Both the position numbers and the translations under genes were made by a program. This document shows, piece after piece, positions 1 through 11,137 of a stretch of DNA of 64,000 bases. This DNA comes from Ovis canadensis (lineage: Eukaryota; Chordata; Mammalia; Artiodactyla; Bovidae). The notes beneath the pieces were generated by a model. The model saw nothing but the letters and a program-made list of their open reading frames with translations, made no database searches and was not told the DNA's origin. Numbering within the stretch: position 1 is the first letter of the stretch; the number at the start of each line of letters is the position of its first letter. The stretch is from assembly GCF_042477335.2 (NCBI RefSeq), contig NC_091246.1, forward strand, positions 109,831,001 through 109,895,000, in the 5' to 3' direction.

Positions 1-845
1 AGGCAAGGATCACTTTGCCATACTTGGTTTCTATCATGTGCTATCTAGCTTGGCACCAAATGCTTTTTGATAATTTAAATGAGAATGATTTTTCAACTGG
101 TATAACCTTAAAGACTTTACCCTCTAAAAAACCTTTGGAAATCACAGAGAGGAAACTATTTTATCTCTTAGAGCAAGACTTTGGGGATGCTCACAGTTGA
201 GTTTAAATCTTTGTTTCTCGAACTACTAATTATATCACATGTGCTATACCTAAGAGTTACTTAAGATTTTTTACATACACCACTTTTCTGATGAATGAAG
301 ATGTATCACTCATAGTAATATTTGAGAATAGATATGCTATTGTTTATAAAGAGGTTTTTAAGGTTCATGATTGCAGGACATTGCAATGGTAGTAATGATT
401 GTGTTTGTAATTATTACAATAAAATGTAGTTACACTGCATAAATAATATTCAAAGAATAGCTCAATATTAAGGAAATTTTTAAACATAATAGATTATCTG
501 TCTACCTACCCATGCTTCTTGGATAAATGATACTTTATAGGAGTGGGAGCAGGTAAATAGCTCTGAAACTCACAACCACAGCTAAGTTAATTATTTTTAA
601 AATTGATTTTACTCCTTAGGGAATTGAGACTTGCAAATTCTCATACAATTTGTAAATGATGGAACCAGTGTTTTCATCCAGGTTTGACTGGTTCCAAAAT
701 ATGTTTATCTCCAGATTGTGCCATGTTGCCTCCTTATGGATTGTGACCTTTCACAATGATATTAACAACATGTGATTTGTAAGAGACTGAAAAAATAGTA
801 CTGCCTTAAAGAATGTATTAGGCCCCTGTCCTTGTAGTGGTAATT
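1..845. other. Unassigned AT-rich intergenic DNA
   Basis: I recognise no gene or repeat here. A 61-codon open frame at 15-200 has no recognisable motif and is the length expected by chance. Confidence 0.5.
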
Positions 846-856
846 ATTTTGAGACT

Positions 857-1123
857 GCTGCTAAGTCACTTCAGTCGTGTCCGACTCTGTGCAACCCCGT
901 AGACGGCAGCCCACCATGCTCCCCTATCCCTGGGATTCTCCAGGCAAGAACACTGGAGTGGGTTGCCGTTTCCTTCTTCAATGCATGAATGTGAAAAGTG
1001 AAAGTGAAGTTGCTCAGTCGTGTCAGACTCTTAGTGACCCCATGGACTGCAGCCTACCAAGCTCCTTTGTCCATGGGATTTTCCTGGCAAGAGTACTGGA
1101 GTGGGGTGCCATTGCCTTCTCTG
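857..1123 (-). mobile_element. Bov-A2 SINE (two BovA units)
   Basis: Two related BovA monomers lie head to tail, joined by the typical linker rich in GTGAAAGTGAAAGTGAAG-like motifs. The element is flanked by an 11-bp target-site duplication, ATTTTGAGACT, at 846-856 and 1124-1134, which sets both edges. It is a non-autonomous retroposon moved by BovB-type machinery. Confidence 0.9.
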
Positions 1124-1148
1124 ATTTTGAGACTAGCTAAATACTATA

Positions 1149-1328
1149 GGGTATTCTTTGAGACCTCATAGTCTCTAGCCCACCAGGCTTCTCTGTCCAT
1201 AGGATTCTCCAGGCAAAACTGTGTAGCCATTCCCTTTTCCAGGGGATCTTTCTGACCCAAGGATGCATTTCTGCATTGCATCCAGTTTCTTTACCCTGTG
1301 AGCCACTAGGGAACCCATATAGTATTTG
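1149..1328 (-). mobile_element. Bov-tA SINE, 5'-body partly lost
   Basis: The sequence reads as the reverse complement of the BovA body followed by the tRNA-Glu-like head that ends in GAGCCACTAGGGAA. A 20-bp flanking duplication (1129-1148 and 1329-1348, one mismatch) sets the edges. The left copy overlaps the target duplication of the preceding Bov-A2, so this element landed beside it. Confidence 0.85.
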
Positions 1329-1368
1329 GAGACTAGTTAAATACTATACGTTATACTATACATAAGGG

Positions 1369-2033
1369 TGCTCCTCAAAAAAACTAAAAATAGCTACCAT
1401 ATGATCCAACAAACCCAGGCCTGAGCATATATCCAGACAAAAAATGTAATTCAAAAAGACACATACACCCCAGTGTTCACAGTAGCACTATTTATAATAG
1501 ACAATACGAGGAAATAACACAAGTACCCATCGACAGATGATTGGCTTAAGAAGATGTGGTGTGTACACACACACACACACACACACACAGAGTAGGATAT
1601 TACTGAGCCATGAAAAAGAATGAAATATTGTCATTTGCAGCAACATGGATCTACCAAGGGGATATTATACTTAGTGAAGTAAGTCAGACAGTGAAAGATA
1701 AATACCAGATTATACCACATACATTTGGAATGTAAAAAAAAAATATTACAAATGAATCTATATGCAAAAAGAAATAAATTCAGACATAGAAAACAAACAT
1801 CATTACCAATGGAAGAGGGACAAATTAGGAGTATGGGATTAGCAAATACAAACTACAGTTCATATAATAGATAAGCAGCAAGGATTTACTATATAGCACA
1901 GGGAATTAAGTTCAAATTTTGTAATAACCTATAATAGAAAATAATCTGAAAAAATACATATATAATTGAATCATTTTGCTGTATACCTGAAACTATCAAA
2001 TACTGTAAATTATCTATATTTAACTAAAAAAGA
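1369..2033 (+). mobile_element. L1 LINE, 3' end (ORF2 tail and 3' UTR)
   Basis: The stretch matches the familiar L1 text that runs from the ORF2 C-terminus (CTACCATATGATCCA, later TTACTGAGCCATGAAAAAG) through the 3' UTR to a degenerate A-rich end near 2033. It is 5'-truncated and heavily diverged, so it is an old copy. A CA microsatellite has grown inside it. Confidence 0.8.
1565..1589. repeat. (AC)n microsatellite
   Basis: An uninterrupted AC dinucleotide run of about 12 units lies inside the L1 3' end. Confidence 0.95.
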
Positions 2034-2342
2034 AATAATTATAATTGGTAGAGATACAGGGCAATTTTATTTGAAGCTTATACTTAGGCTTTCATAAAAT
2101 AATATCCATATGGAATAAAAAATAGGCTATGGCAGCTGGATGGCATTTGAATTACTAAAAATGTATCAGAAAAAGTTCTCACCAACATTGAGAAAAACTT
2201 CTCTGTATCTTTAAGTGGAAAAGAATCATTATAAATATTTTACATAAAATCTTGAGATTATAGAGCATTTTTATGAGTATAGCTTGAATTTAGGAACTTG
2301 TATGGGAAAATGCGTTTTTTCCTATTAATAAAAAATACCTTT
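2034..2342. other. Unassigned AT-rich stretch
   Basis: I see no gene or recognisable repeat between the L1 tail and the next SINE. Confidence 0.5.
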
Positions 2343-2355
2343 TAGAGTAATGAAG

Positions 2356-2561
2356 CTTCTCTGGTGGCTCAGTTGGTAAAGAATCCACCTGCCGATAATG
2401 CAGGAGACCCAGGTTTGATCCTTGCGTCTGGAAGATCCTTTGGAAAAGAGAATGGCAAAGCACTCCAATATTTTTGCCTGGAGAATTTCATGGGCAGAGG
2501 AGCCTGGTGGGCTACTGTACATGGGATCACAAACAGTTGGACACAATTGAGCAACTAACAC
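2356..2561 (+). mobile_element. Bov-tA SINE
   Basis: The tRNA-Glu-derived head (TGGCTCAGTTGGTAAAGAAT, with a B-box-like GGTTTGATCC) is followed by a complete BovA body ending in GAGCAACTAAC. The 13-bp duplication TAGAGTAATGAAG at 2343-2355 and 2562-2574 brackets it exactly. Confidence 0.93.
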
Positions 2562-2630
2562 TAGAGTAATGAAGTCACAATTCAAACAAACGCACCAGGT
2601 ATTATTGTCAATGAGATATATTTTTATATG

Positions 2631-2841
2631 GGCTTCCCAGTTGGTTCAGTGAAAAATAATCTGCCTACCAATGCAGGAGACACAGGTTCCATCCCTGGCT
2701 CAAGAAAATCCCCTGGAGGAGGAAATGACAAGCCACTCCAGTATTTTTGCCTGGGAAATCCAATGGACAGAGGAGCCTGGTGGGCTTCCATGGGGTTGTA
2801 GAAGAGTTGGACATGACTTAGCAACTAAACAACAGCAACAG
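2631..2841 (+). mobile_element. Bov-tA SINE
   Basis: A tRNA-like head (GGCTTCCCAGTTGGTTCAGT) precedes a BovA body ending in GGACATGACTTAGCAACTAA. I found no clean target duplication. It sits 70 bp downstream of another Bov-tA in the same orientation. Confidence 0.9.
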
Positions 2842-3524
2842 AATTTTCTATACACACACTTTAACTAGAAATAAACCACTATTTTATACAGGTTTAGTCC
2901 ATCATTATTCTAGTTTAAATTTGGTTTTGCCTGAATCTTTTATGTTAGAAGTCATTCTCTGGGGCGGAAAAAAAAAAAAAAAAACACAACAAACTATTTT
3001 TTCAGACGTGAGAACTCACAGTTTACTTAATGTAAATAAAAATTAAAAGGGATTTGTTCAAAATGGAGATGTATCAGCTGTCAATATATTAAAACAACAT
3101 GGTGGATATTTTAAGGCTTCAATGACTAATGCAATTAGGGCATCTTTCTGTTGTTTTATTTTAAATTTTATTTTTATATGGTATTCTCCATAATATAATG
3201 TTGGTAGTTTTCAAATTCACAACAAATTCAAACACACTTCTTTCAAAAGGATTTCTTGCTTTATAAAATTTGTGTGCTTCAATGCCCTTTTATTTTTGAG
3301 AACTCATGGAGAAATCATTCCATATACAATTTAATGATACATTCAAATTAAGTGTGACCACTCTGAAAAAACTGTAAAACCATTCAGTTCCACATCTGAT
3401 ATCCTGTTACCTATTTAGATTAATGAGTTAAGAGAGTAGTCTCAACTAATCTGTAGATAAAATCATGATGAATGTTAATTACTCTTAAAGAAAAATCAAG
3501 AACTTGATCTATTTGAACCACAGT
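2842..3524. other. Unassigned DNA with one A-run
   Basis: No gene or dated repeat is recognisable. An A-run at 2968-2984 could be the tail of an unrecognisable old retroposon. Confidence 0.45.
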
Positions 3525-3535
3525 AGAGAGTTGAT

Positions 3536-5601
3536 TTTGGAGCCCCCCCCCAAAATAAAGTATGACACTGTTTCCACTGTTTCCCCATTTCCCATGAAGT
3601 AATGGGACCAGATGCCATGATCTTCGTTTTCTGAATGTTGAGCTTGAAGCCAATTTTTCACTCTTCTCTTTCACCTTCATCAAGAGCCTCTTTAGCTCCT
3701 CTTCACTTTCTGCCATAAGGGTGGTGCCATCTGAATATCTGAGGTTATTGATATTTCTCCTGGCAATCTTGATTCCAGCTTGTGCTTCTTCCAGCCCAGC
3801 GTTTCTCCTGATGTACTCTGCATATAAGTTAAATAAGCAGGGTGACATATACAGCCTTGACGTACTCCTTTTCCTATTTGGAACCAGTCTGTTGTTCCAT
3901 GTCCAGTTCTAACTGTTGCTTCCTGACCTGTTTCTCAAAAGGACGGTCAGGTGGTCTGGTATTCCCATCTCTTGAAGAATTTTCCAGTTTATTGTGATCC
4001 ACAGAGTCAAAGGCTTTGGCATAGTCAATAAAGCAGAAATAGATGTTTTTCTGGACCTCTCTTGCTTTTTCCATGATCCAGCGGATGTTGGCAATTTGAT
4101 CTCTGGTTCCTCTGCCTTTTCTAAAGCCAGCTTGAACACCTGGAAGTGCATGGTTCAGGTATTGCTGAAACCTGGCTTGGAGAAGTTTGATCATTACTTT
4201 ACTAGCATGTGAGATGAGTGCAACTGTGCAGTAGTTTGAACATTCTTTTGCATTGCCTTTCTTTGGGATTGGAATGAAAACTGACCTTTTCCAGTCCTGT
4301 GGCCACTGCTGAGTTTTCCAAATTTGCTGGCACATTGAATGCAATGCTTTCACAGCATCATCTCTTAGGATTTGAAACAGCTTAACTGGAATTCCATCAC
4401 CTTCACTAGCTTTGTTCATAGTGATGCTTTCTAAGGCCCACTTGACTTCCTGTTCCAGGATGTCTGGCTCTAGGTGAGTGATCACACCATCGTGATTATC
4501 TTGGTCGTGAAGATCTTTTTGGTACAGTTCTTCTGTGTATTCTTGCCAGCTTTCCTTCATATCTTCTGCTTCTGTTAGGTCCATACCATTTCTGTTCTTT
4601 ATCGAGCCCATCTTTGCATGAAATATTCCCTTGGTATCTCTAATTTTCTTGAAGAGATTTCTAGTCTTTCCATTTCTGTTGTTTCCCTCTATTTCTTTGC
4701 ATTGATCTCTGAGGAAGTCTTTCTTGTCTCTCCTTGCTATTCTTTGGAACTCTGCATTCAGATGCTTATATCTTTCCTTTTCTCCTTTGCTTTTCACAGC
4801 AATTTGTAAGGCCTCCCCAGACAGCCATTTTGCTTTTTTGCATTTCTTTTCCATGGGGATGGGCTTGATCTTGTCTCCCGTATAATGTCACGAACCTCTG
4901 TCCATAGTTCAGCAGGCACTCTATCTATCAGCTCTAGTCCCTTAAATCTATTTCTCACTTCCACTGTATAATCATAAGGGATTTGACTTAAGCCATACCT
5001 GAATGGTCTAGTGGTTTCCCTACTTTCCTCAATTACTGCGCATGGTGATTGCAGCCATGAAATTAAAAGACACTCCTTGGAAGGAAAGTTATGACTAACT
5101 TAGTAGCATATTAAAAAGCAGAGACATTACTCTGCCAACAAAAGTCCATCTAGTCAAGGCTATAGTTTTTCCAGTGATCATGTATGGATGTGAGAGTTGA
5201 ACTGTGAAGAAAGCTGAGTGCTGAAGAATTGATGCTTTTGAACTGTGGTGTTGGAGAAAACTCTTGAGAGTCCCTTGGACTGCAAGGAGATCCAACCAGT
5301 CCATTCGAAAGGAAATCAGTCCTGGGTGTTCATTGGAAGGACTGATGCTGAAGCTGGAACTCCAATACTTTGACCATCTCATGTGAAGAGTTGACTCATT
5401 GGAAAAGACTCTGATGCTGGGAGGGATTGGGGGCAGGAGGAGAAGGGGACGACAGAGGATGAGATGGCTGGATGGCATCACCAACTTGATGGACATGGGT
5501 TTGGGTGAATCCAGGAGTTAGTAATGGACAGGGAGGCCTGGTGTGCTATGATTCATGAAGTCGCAAGGAGTCGGACAAGACTTAGTGACTGAGCTGAACT
5601 G
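3536..5601 (+). mobile_element. BovB LINE with inverted 5' part (twin-primed)
   Basis: Positions 3536-5034 read as the reverse complement of internal BovB, covering the endonuclease-RT linker through RT. Positions 5035-5601 read as the forward BovB 3' end, finishing at TGACTGAGCTGAACTG. In consensus order the two parts are adjacent: the outer edge stops at GGCTCCAAAATC and the forward part starts at ACTGC. The whole unit is bracketed by AGAGAGTTGAT at 3525-3535 and 5602-5612. One insertion with 5' inversion explains this. Confidence 0.9.
3874..4854 (-). pseudogene. BovB ORF2 remnant (partial reverse transcriptase)
   Basis: This is the longest uninterrupted coding remnant of any LINE in the window, 326 codons within the inverted half of the BovB copy. 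It covers the region before the RT and the first RT blocks. The fragment FIDYAKAFDSVDHNKL corresponds to the RT block with the first catalytic aspartate. The YADD block lies downstream in another frame and reads YSDG at that site (near 3738), so two frame problems separate the parts. The N-terminal endonuclease is missing and the C-terminus is on the opposite strand. In intact elements this protein nicks the target and reverse transcribes RNA; here it cannot. Confidence 0.85.
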
Positions 5602-5716
5602 AGAGAGTTGATAGAGTTGGGAAAATATCCGTCTTCTGTTTCATAGAGGTAACTGTCTTACAAAATATACACATAAAAATATTCACTATTAACGTTAGGA
5701 TGCTTTAAGTCAAAAT

Positions 5717-5886
5717 TGAAGGCAAAAGGAGAGGGGGCAACAAGGGACGGCATGGTTAGATAGCATTACTGACTCAATGGAAATGAATCTGAGCGAGCTC
5801 TGGGAGATAGGGAAGGACAGGGAAGTTTGTTGTACAGGAGTTCATGGGGTCATAAAGAGTCAGGCACAATTTAGCGACTGAACAAG
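5717..5886 (+). mobile_element. BovB 3' end fragment
   Basis: A severely 5'-truncated BovB terminus, from the GAAGGCAAAAGGAGAGGGGG region to TTTAGCGACTGAAC. The 10-bp duplication AAGTCAAAAT at 5707-5716 and 5887-5896 shows that it inserted as this short piece. Confidence 0.88.
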
Positions 5887-5896
5887 AAGTCAAAAT

Positions 5897-6164
5897 ATTC
5901 CATCTATCTAGCATTTAATGGAGAACATCCCTGTTTTTAAAGGAAGGCTCATTTTTTGTTTGATCTTGTATTTATTTTGATCCTTCTTAATTTTAAACAG
6001 ATCTAAAGCTGGACCTCCGTGATCATGATTAGATGTCTGTGCCGAATTGTGTAGTTTACCTCACTTAGGATAGAAAGACAACACAGTTTATTGACAACAC
6101 TCACAGTTTATAAATCAAAATCACGAACAGTGATATGACAGCCAGTTTCTCTCATCACACACAG

Positions 6165-6208
<44 letters not shown>

Positions 6209-6433
6209 TATTGCATACCTCTTCAGACAAGTCAGTGTACTGATCTGTTATTTTCATATTTTCTACAATGAACATATACCTTGTGATAGGCCACTGAAAA
6301 GAAAGGCTCTGTGAATGAGAGTATATTAAATCCATCATAAAGCTTATGTAAGTTTGAATATGAGAAGCAGAAATAAAGTCATTATATATTAGATGGAAAA
6401 GCTGGAGAAAATGCATGCGATGACTGAGCTCAC
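5897..6433. other. Unassigned DNA with a CA microsatellite
   Basis: No gene is recognisable. A CA run occupies 6170-6206. The 102-codon minus-strand frame across it owes its length to the stop-free microsatellite and is not a gene. Confidence 0.6.
6170..6206. repeat. (CA)n microsatellite
   Basis: About 18 uninterrupted CA units follow a short GCGCGC stretch. Confidence 0.95.
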
Positions 6434-6630
6434 AGCAGTTGCTGTTGTTCGGTCACTTAGTCATACACAACTCTTCTGCAACCCCATGGACTGCAGCTCA
6501 CCAAGCTCCTCTGTTAACAGGATTTTCCAGGCAATAATACTGGGATGAGTTGCGATCCCACCCTGGGATCAAACCTGTATTTCCTGCACTGCAAGCAGAT
6601 TCTTCACCCCAGAGCCACTAGGGAAGTACC
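6434..6630 (-). mobile_element. Bov-tA SINE
   Basis: BovA body and tRNA-like head in reverse complement, ending in GAGCCACTAGGGAAG. It is moderately diverged and has no clear target duplication. Confidence 0.88.
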
Positions 6631-6941
6631 AAGAACTTACAAAAGTATTGATTAATATACCCCTGAATCATTTACTGCAGTTGACCTAAAGATCAAAGCA
6701 AAAAGCCAAGCACAGCAATGACATCACACACTTAACTGAAATGTTATCAATTTTAAAACAACTGAATTCTTTCTTTATGATAAATTATAGGTAACTATTA
6801 TATATTAGATTTCTAGAAAGCTGCCTAAAGGCAAAATCATTGATTTTTCTTCTTACATTTACCACAAAACAGTAACCAAACAATATATTCCTATTCTTTG
6901 TTCTATTACCAACATAAGCAAAAATATGAGTTTACTTTAGG
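6631..6941. other. Unassigned AT-rich stretch
   Basis: No gene or recognisable repeat. Confidence 0.5.
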
Positions 6942-7182
6942 ATCTTTTGTCCCCTTCATGGATCACAGCCTTGTAGCAAAGGAGTTTGCCTAACTCCAAG
7001 AAGCTATGAACTATGCCATGCAGGGCCACCCAAGACAGATGGGTCTTAGTGCAGTGTTCTCGCAAAACATGGTCCGGGAGGAGGAAATGGCAATCTGCTC
7101 CAGTATTCTTGCCGTGAGAATGCCATGAATAGTATGAAAAGGTCAGAAGATATGACACCAGAAGATGAGAGCCCCCAGGTCC
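6942..7182 (+). mobile_element. BovB 5'-region fragment without a 3' end
   Basis: The text matches the 5' untranslated part of BovB (GATCACAGCCTTGTAGCA, GGGCCACCCAAGACAGATGG) and stops at CCCCCAGGTC. LINE copies normally lose their 5' end and keep the 3' end. A lone 5' piece implies a later deletion or a rearranged insertion. Confidence 0.82.
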
Positions 7183-7239
7183 TTTATTACATTTTTCTGT
7201 TTTTCTTCACATCACTTATAACAAACCTAGTCAGAACAT

Positions 7240-7269
7240 TATATATCATATACATATATATATATATAT
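7240..7269. repeat. (TA)n-rich tract
   Basis: Alternating TA/CA dinucleotides of about 30 bp. Confidence 0.85.
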
Positions 7270-7317
7270 GATTTTTAATGTTTTATTCTCCAGTATCCTC
7301 TAAGTTCCCTGTAGACA

Positions 7318-7556
7318 TGTAGAAACTCAGTTGCTTCAGTGTTTGATTGCTCAATGTCTCAGTGTCTGATTTTTGTGACACTATAGACTGTAGCCCGCCA
7401 GGCTTCTCTGTCCCTGGGATTCTCCAGGCAAGAATACTAGAGTGGGTTGCCATGTACTCCTCCAGGGGATCTTCCTCACCCGAGGATCAAACTGACATCT
7501 CCTGGATCTCTTACATTGCAGGTGGATTTTTTTACCATGGAGCCACTGGGGAAACG
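7318..7556 (-). mobile_element. Bov-tA SINE
   Basis: Reverse-complement BovA body and tRNA-like head (ending ATGGAGCCACTGGGGAA), bracketed by CCCTGTAGACA at 7307-7317 and 7557-7567. Its 3' side carries a short extra duplicated piece of the terminus (TTGCTTCAGTGTTTGATTGC). Confidence 0.9.
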
Positions 7557-7567
7557 CCCTGTAGACA

Positions 7568-8487
7568 GAGACTTCATCCATTTATTCATTGCTGTGTCAT
7601 TCAAGGCTTGTAAGTTACCTAACATTATCATGAACATGCATGCAGTGTTTATTTACTGAAGGACATTAAGTCCCAATCTCTGTGTTTTTCTAGAGATCTG
7701 CATCCCTAAATGACACTTCTATTCTGCTATGGCTCCATTCTTGGGATGCCCATGAGCCTCACCTGTTTTCAGACACACTGCTGCCTGCTTGACTTGGTTA
7801 TAAAAGTGTTCTTGCTAACTTCACTCACTGAGAACATAGCATCTAGTCCCTGTTAAGAATTTTAACCAATAGTTTGGTTTTCTTTTTACAATGTCAAGAA
7901 CTGCTTAATTTTTAATATTTGGGAATTGTCTTACAAAGAAAGGCTAAAGATTTCATATTTTTTTCACTGAGTTGTATGTAGTTAAACTATTTAACCTACA
8001 TTTGATAGAGTGTATCAGAAAATGGGAACTCTTCCACTTGAATCCAGAAACAATGGCTAGAATGTTATTGAACCCAGGCCTACTGAAAGTGTACAAATAA
8101 TAGACTATTTGAAAATGTAAATAAAATAAGGCAGTGGTTGAGAAGAGAATAAGCTTAAAAAAGTAAATGGCCTTACCACTTTTTATCATTTCTCTTTTAG
8201 ATATCCAGTTTCTTACAAAGATGCCTTTTTTTCAAAATTACAGTATGGTTGCTATGGTAATATGTGCTTTATAAATCAAGTGCAAAGGCTGTCTTCATTT
8301 CCACTGTGTCCCAAAATAATAAAGAAGATTATTAAAGTGGAGTCATGAGAGTCTGAAAAGAATCTGGGGTGAGAAAAAAAAAAAAGAAGGCTTTCAACAT
8401 TAAAAGCAAAATTTCAAAAGATCCCACAAAGACCTCATTAAGCATTTGTGGTAGCCTTGGGGGTCACTCAGTGATACTCTGGACAGC
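7568..8487. other. Unassigned unique-looking DNA
   Basis: I see no gene or repeat. Open frames here are at most 78 codons and lack motifs. An A-run at about 8373-8384 is the only low-complexity feature. Confidence 0.5.
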
Positions 8488-8551
8488 TTTGGACAGCTTT
8501 CCAATTCTTCTTGGAGAAGAATAATTTTGGACAGCTTTCCAATTCTTCTTG
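8488..8551. repeat. 38-bp-period local tandem duplication
   Basis: A 26-bp segment, beginning TTTGGACAGCTTTCC, occurs at 8488-8513 and again identically at 8526-8551. The first copy is preceded by an extra GGACAGCTTT, so the short word is present three times. Confidence 0.9.
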
Positions 8552-9527
8552 AGAGAGAGTGTGGACAATTGATGATCAATTATTCACTGATATTTGACAG
8601 GGCTGACAGTCACTTGTGTGATTTGGGATTATTTTCTTTCACAAGAGAATGAGTGAGTTAGCATCTCTGTGATAGGATTTCAAACATAGTGGATCCCTTA
8701 GTGGGTTGAGTACTTTTTACAATTTCTTTCCATCATTACCAGTTTAGACTTACACAAGGTCCACATCTACTTCTTTCAACATAAAAGGAGATGATTTTTA
8801 CTCTTCTTTACAGTGAAAATTATTCTAACACACAGATTGGAGGCAAGCCACTCAGAGGCTTTATAAAACATGTCACCACTCCAGAAGTCATTATTCTTTG
8901 TGTGAACATTTGACTGGGGATACCGTTTTTGTGTTTCCCTGTGATCACTGGGAGAGCATGGTTGCAGATTGAAGCTGCTACATCTATCCTGCCAGGAGGG
9001 GCTGAAGAGCTTTCAGAGGACACCTTGCACAATTAATAGCAGGTGTCCTGCACCCGAGCCTTCATCACAGGGAACCCTTGCACAATTAAAATTACTGCAG
9101 CCAAGACTGAAGCTCTTTATCAATGGGGATTTTTAATTGAATTGTCCCATGATGGCTCTATTTTCTGTCTTCTCTCTGTCTACTCTATGCAATGAGGGCC
9201 GCCAAGACACTGACCAGAACACACATTAGGGTTCCACAGGAGGTTCAAGGGTAAAGGGATTTTACACAAGACTAAACACTGTCTGCTGTTTAAGTGCATG
9301 CATTCTGCATTTCTGTTTCAGTGATGATATTACCTGTCTATGAAAAATCTTGTTGGCGAAAATCATAGGTACTTAGCTTCATATTTTGAATATACACATT
9401 CAAAAATTGGTATTTTCTAGCAGATTGGGATTTTGATTCATCTATAGATTATATTTTAGTAAGCACTTTTGCATTCATATATATGTGCTGTGGATAAAAT
9501 GGAGATATAAAAATTAGCATGGTTATT
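8552..9527. other. Unassigned non-repetitive stretch
   Basis: No gene or retroposon is recognisable. Around 9025-9140 it contains two GCACAATTAA words and a TTTTTAATTGAATTG word, which look like homeodomain-type sites. No conservation data are available to me. Confidence 0.4.
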
Positions 9528-9737
9528 TAATTCTTCTCTGGTGGCTCAGACAGTAAAAAATCTGCCTGCAATGCAGGAGACCCGAGTTCAATACCTGGAT
9601 TGGGAAGATCCCCTGAAGAAATTAATGGCTACCCACTCCAGTATTGTTGCCCGGAAGAGCCCATAGACAGAGGAGCCTGATGAGCTATAGACCATGGGGT
9701 TCCAAAGAGGCGGAAATGAGTGAGCAACTAACATTTT
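9528..9737 (+). mobile_element. Bov-tA SINE
   Basis: Head TCTCTGGTGGCTCAGACAGT, body and GTGAGCAACTAAC terminus are all present. No clear target duplication. Confidence 0.9.
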
Positions 9738-10186
9738 CACTGCCGTTTGACGAAAGGAGACCTGTAGTTAGAGAACTAGAAGTAACAGAAAAACTTCATC
9801 TTTCTATGAATTGCCTGATTGTATAAGTGAACTGATTGTCGGTGGTGGTACAAATGGCATGCATGATTATCTACTTGTGGAGATAAGAATATGAGACAAT
9901 GCATGGAGTTCCTTTCTGCTCAAGTATTCTCATAGATATCGTGTGTGAATAGGCATCAGAAACTCTTGATGGGTCAAAACTGACTCAAAATTTTCCTGGA
10001 GACGTTTTTAAACAATTGATATCAAGTACAAACCATAGGAGACTCTCCACTTCGAGACTATTATTATCAGCTTGTTGTATTATCCATTTCATCTGTAAGT
10101 ACCTTTTTCCTTTTTCAAATCCAATAAATGCTTTGAACGAACTCTAAGCAAAGTTCATTTTACTGGTAGAATAAATTGCTTGTACT
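9738..10186. other. Unassigned DNA
   Basis: No gene or repeat recognised. Confidence 0.5.
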
Positions 10187-10287
10187 GAGCATGCTCCAGG
10201 AGTTGGTGATGGACAGGGTAGCTTGGCATGCTGCAGTCCACAGGGTCACGAGAGCTGGATACCGCTGAGCAACTGAATTGACTATTG
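10187..10287 (+). mobile_element. BovB/BovA terminal fragment
   Basis: About 100 bp of the shared BovB/BovA 3' terminus (CAGGAGTTGGTGATGGACAG through GAGCAACTGAATTGA). The CAGGAGTTGGTGATG part is specific to BovB, so it is a very short BovB copy. Confidence 0.8.
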
Positions 10288-10717
10288 TTCTAAGCTTTAT
10301 AATAATCAGAGCTAATTTTTCTTAGGTTATCTATTTCTCTTGTGATCCACCTTAGTGCTTTCCCATGAACTTAATTCCCTTTCATGTGATGCTAACATGA
10401 ATTTTATTAGACTCTAAGTAAAAAGCTTGCTCTTTTGTGCTCTGTTGCCAGACATGTGAGTCTTGGGTCCTATCTTCAACCTTCACTCTAACTTGATTAA
10501 TGTTTTTGAAAGGCTTATGTTACTTCTGTGAACTCCCCTTTTCCTTTCATTCAAACCATACTGACAACAGGTTTTAATCTCAGAGCTCTTAAATATTCAT
10601 TATCTATGAAGCACTTTAGGGTATCTGGGAGAAAGATTTATTATTTGTAGCACTGTTGAAAAAATATATGCTGTATTATTTAGCACATATTGAGTCATCT
10701 ACTTTTTGTGTATTATG
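10288..10717. other. Unassigned DNA
   Basis: No gene or repeat recognised. Confidence 0.5.
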
Positions 10718-11008
10718 TGAAAGTGAATGTCACTAAGTTGTGTCAGATTCTTTGTGACACCATGGACTATACAGTCCATGGAATTCTGCAGGTCGTAATA
10801 CTGCGGTGGATAGCCTTTCCTTTCTCTAGGGTATCTTCACAACCCAGGGACTGAACCGAGGTCTCTTGCCTTGCAGGCGATTCTTTACCAGCTGAGCCAC
10901 AAGGGGAGGCCAAGAACACTGGAGTGGGTAGACTATCCCTTCTCCACGGGATCTTCCCAACCCAGGAATCGACTAGGGGTTCTCCTGGATTGCAGGTGGA
11001 TTCTTTAC
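10718..11008 (-). mobile_element. Dimeric Bov-tA SINE (two tRNA-like heads)
   Basis: In reverse complement there is one BovA body and two successive head modules. The inner head ends at GAGCCACAAGGGGAGG and a second partial body plus head follows up to CAAACTGAACTAT. This matches the longer Bov-tA subtype with a duplicated head. Confidence 0.82.
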
Positions 11009-11137
11009 AAACTGAACTATATAAAATGTATCAAAATGCATGTTCCTTGGGCAGACTGGAGTGGATTGCGGAAATGCTGGATTAGAAGGCAAGGTTAATG
11101 TCTGACCATATTTTTCCTTATGTTTATATGTCAAGAT

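Noticed and set aside
2356..2430. tRNA gene
   Set aside because: The tRNA-Glu-like text is the head of a Bov-tA SINE. The same applies to all other Bov-tA heads in the window.
6108..6416. 102-codon frame with a Val-Cys repeat
   Set aside because: The repeat is the translation of a CA microsatellite.
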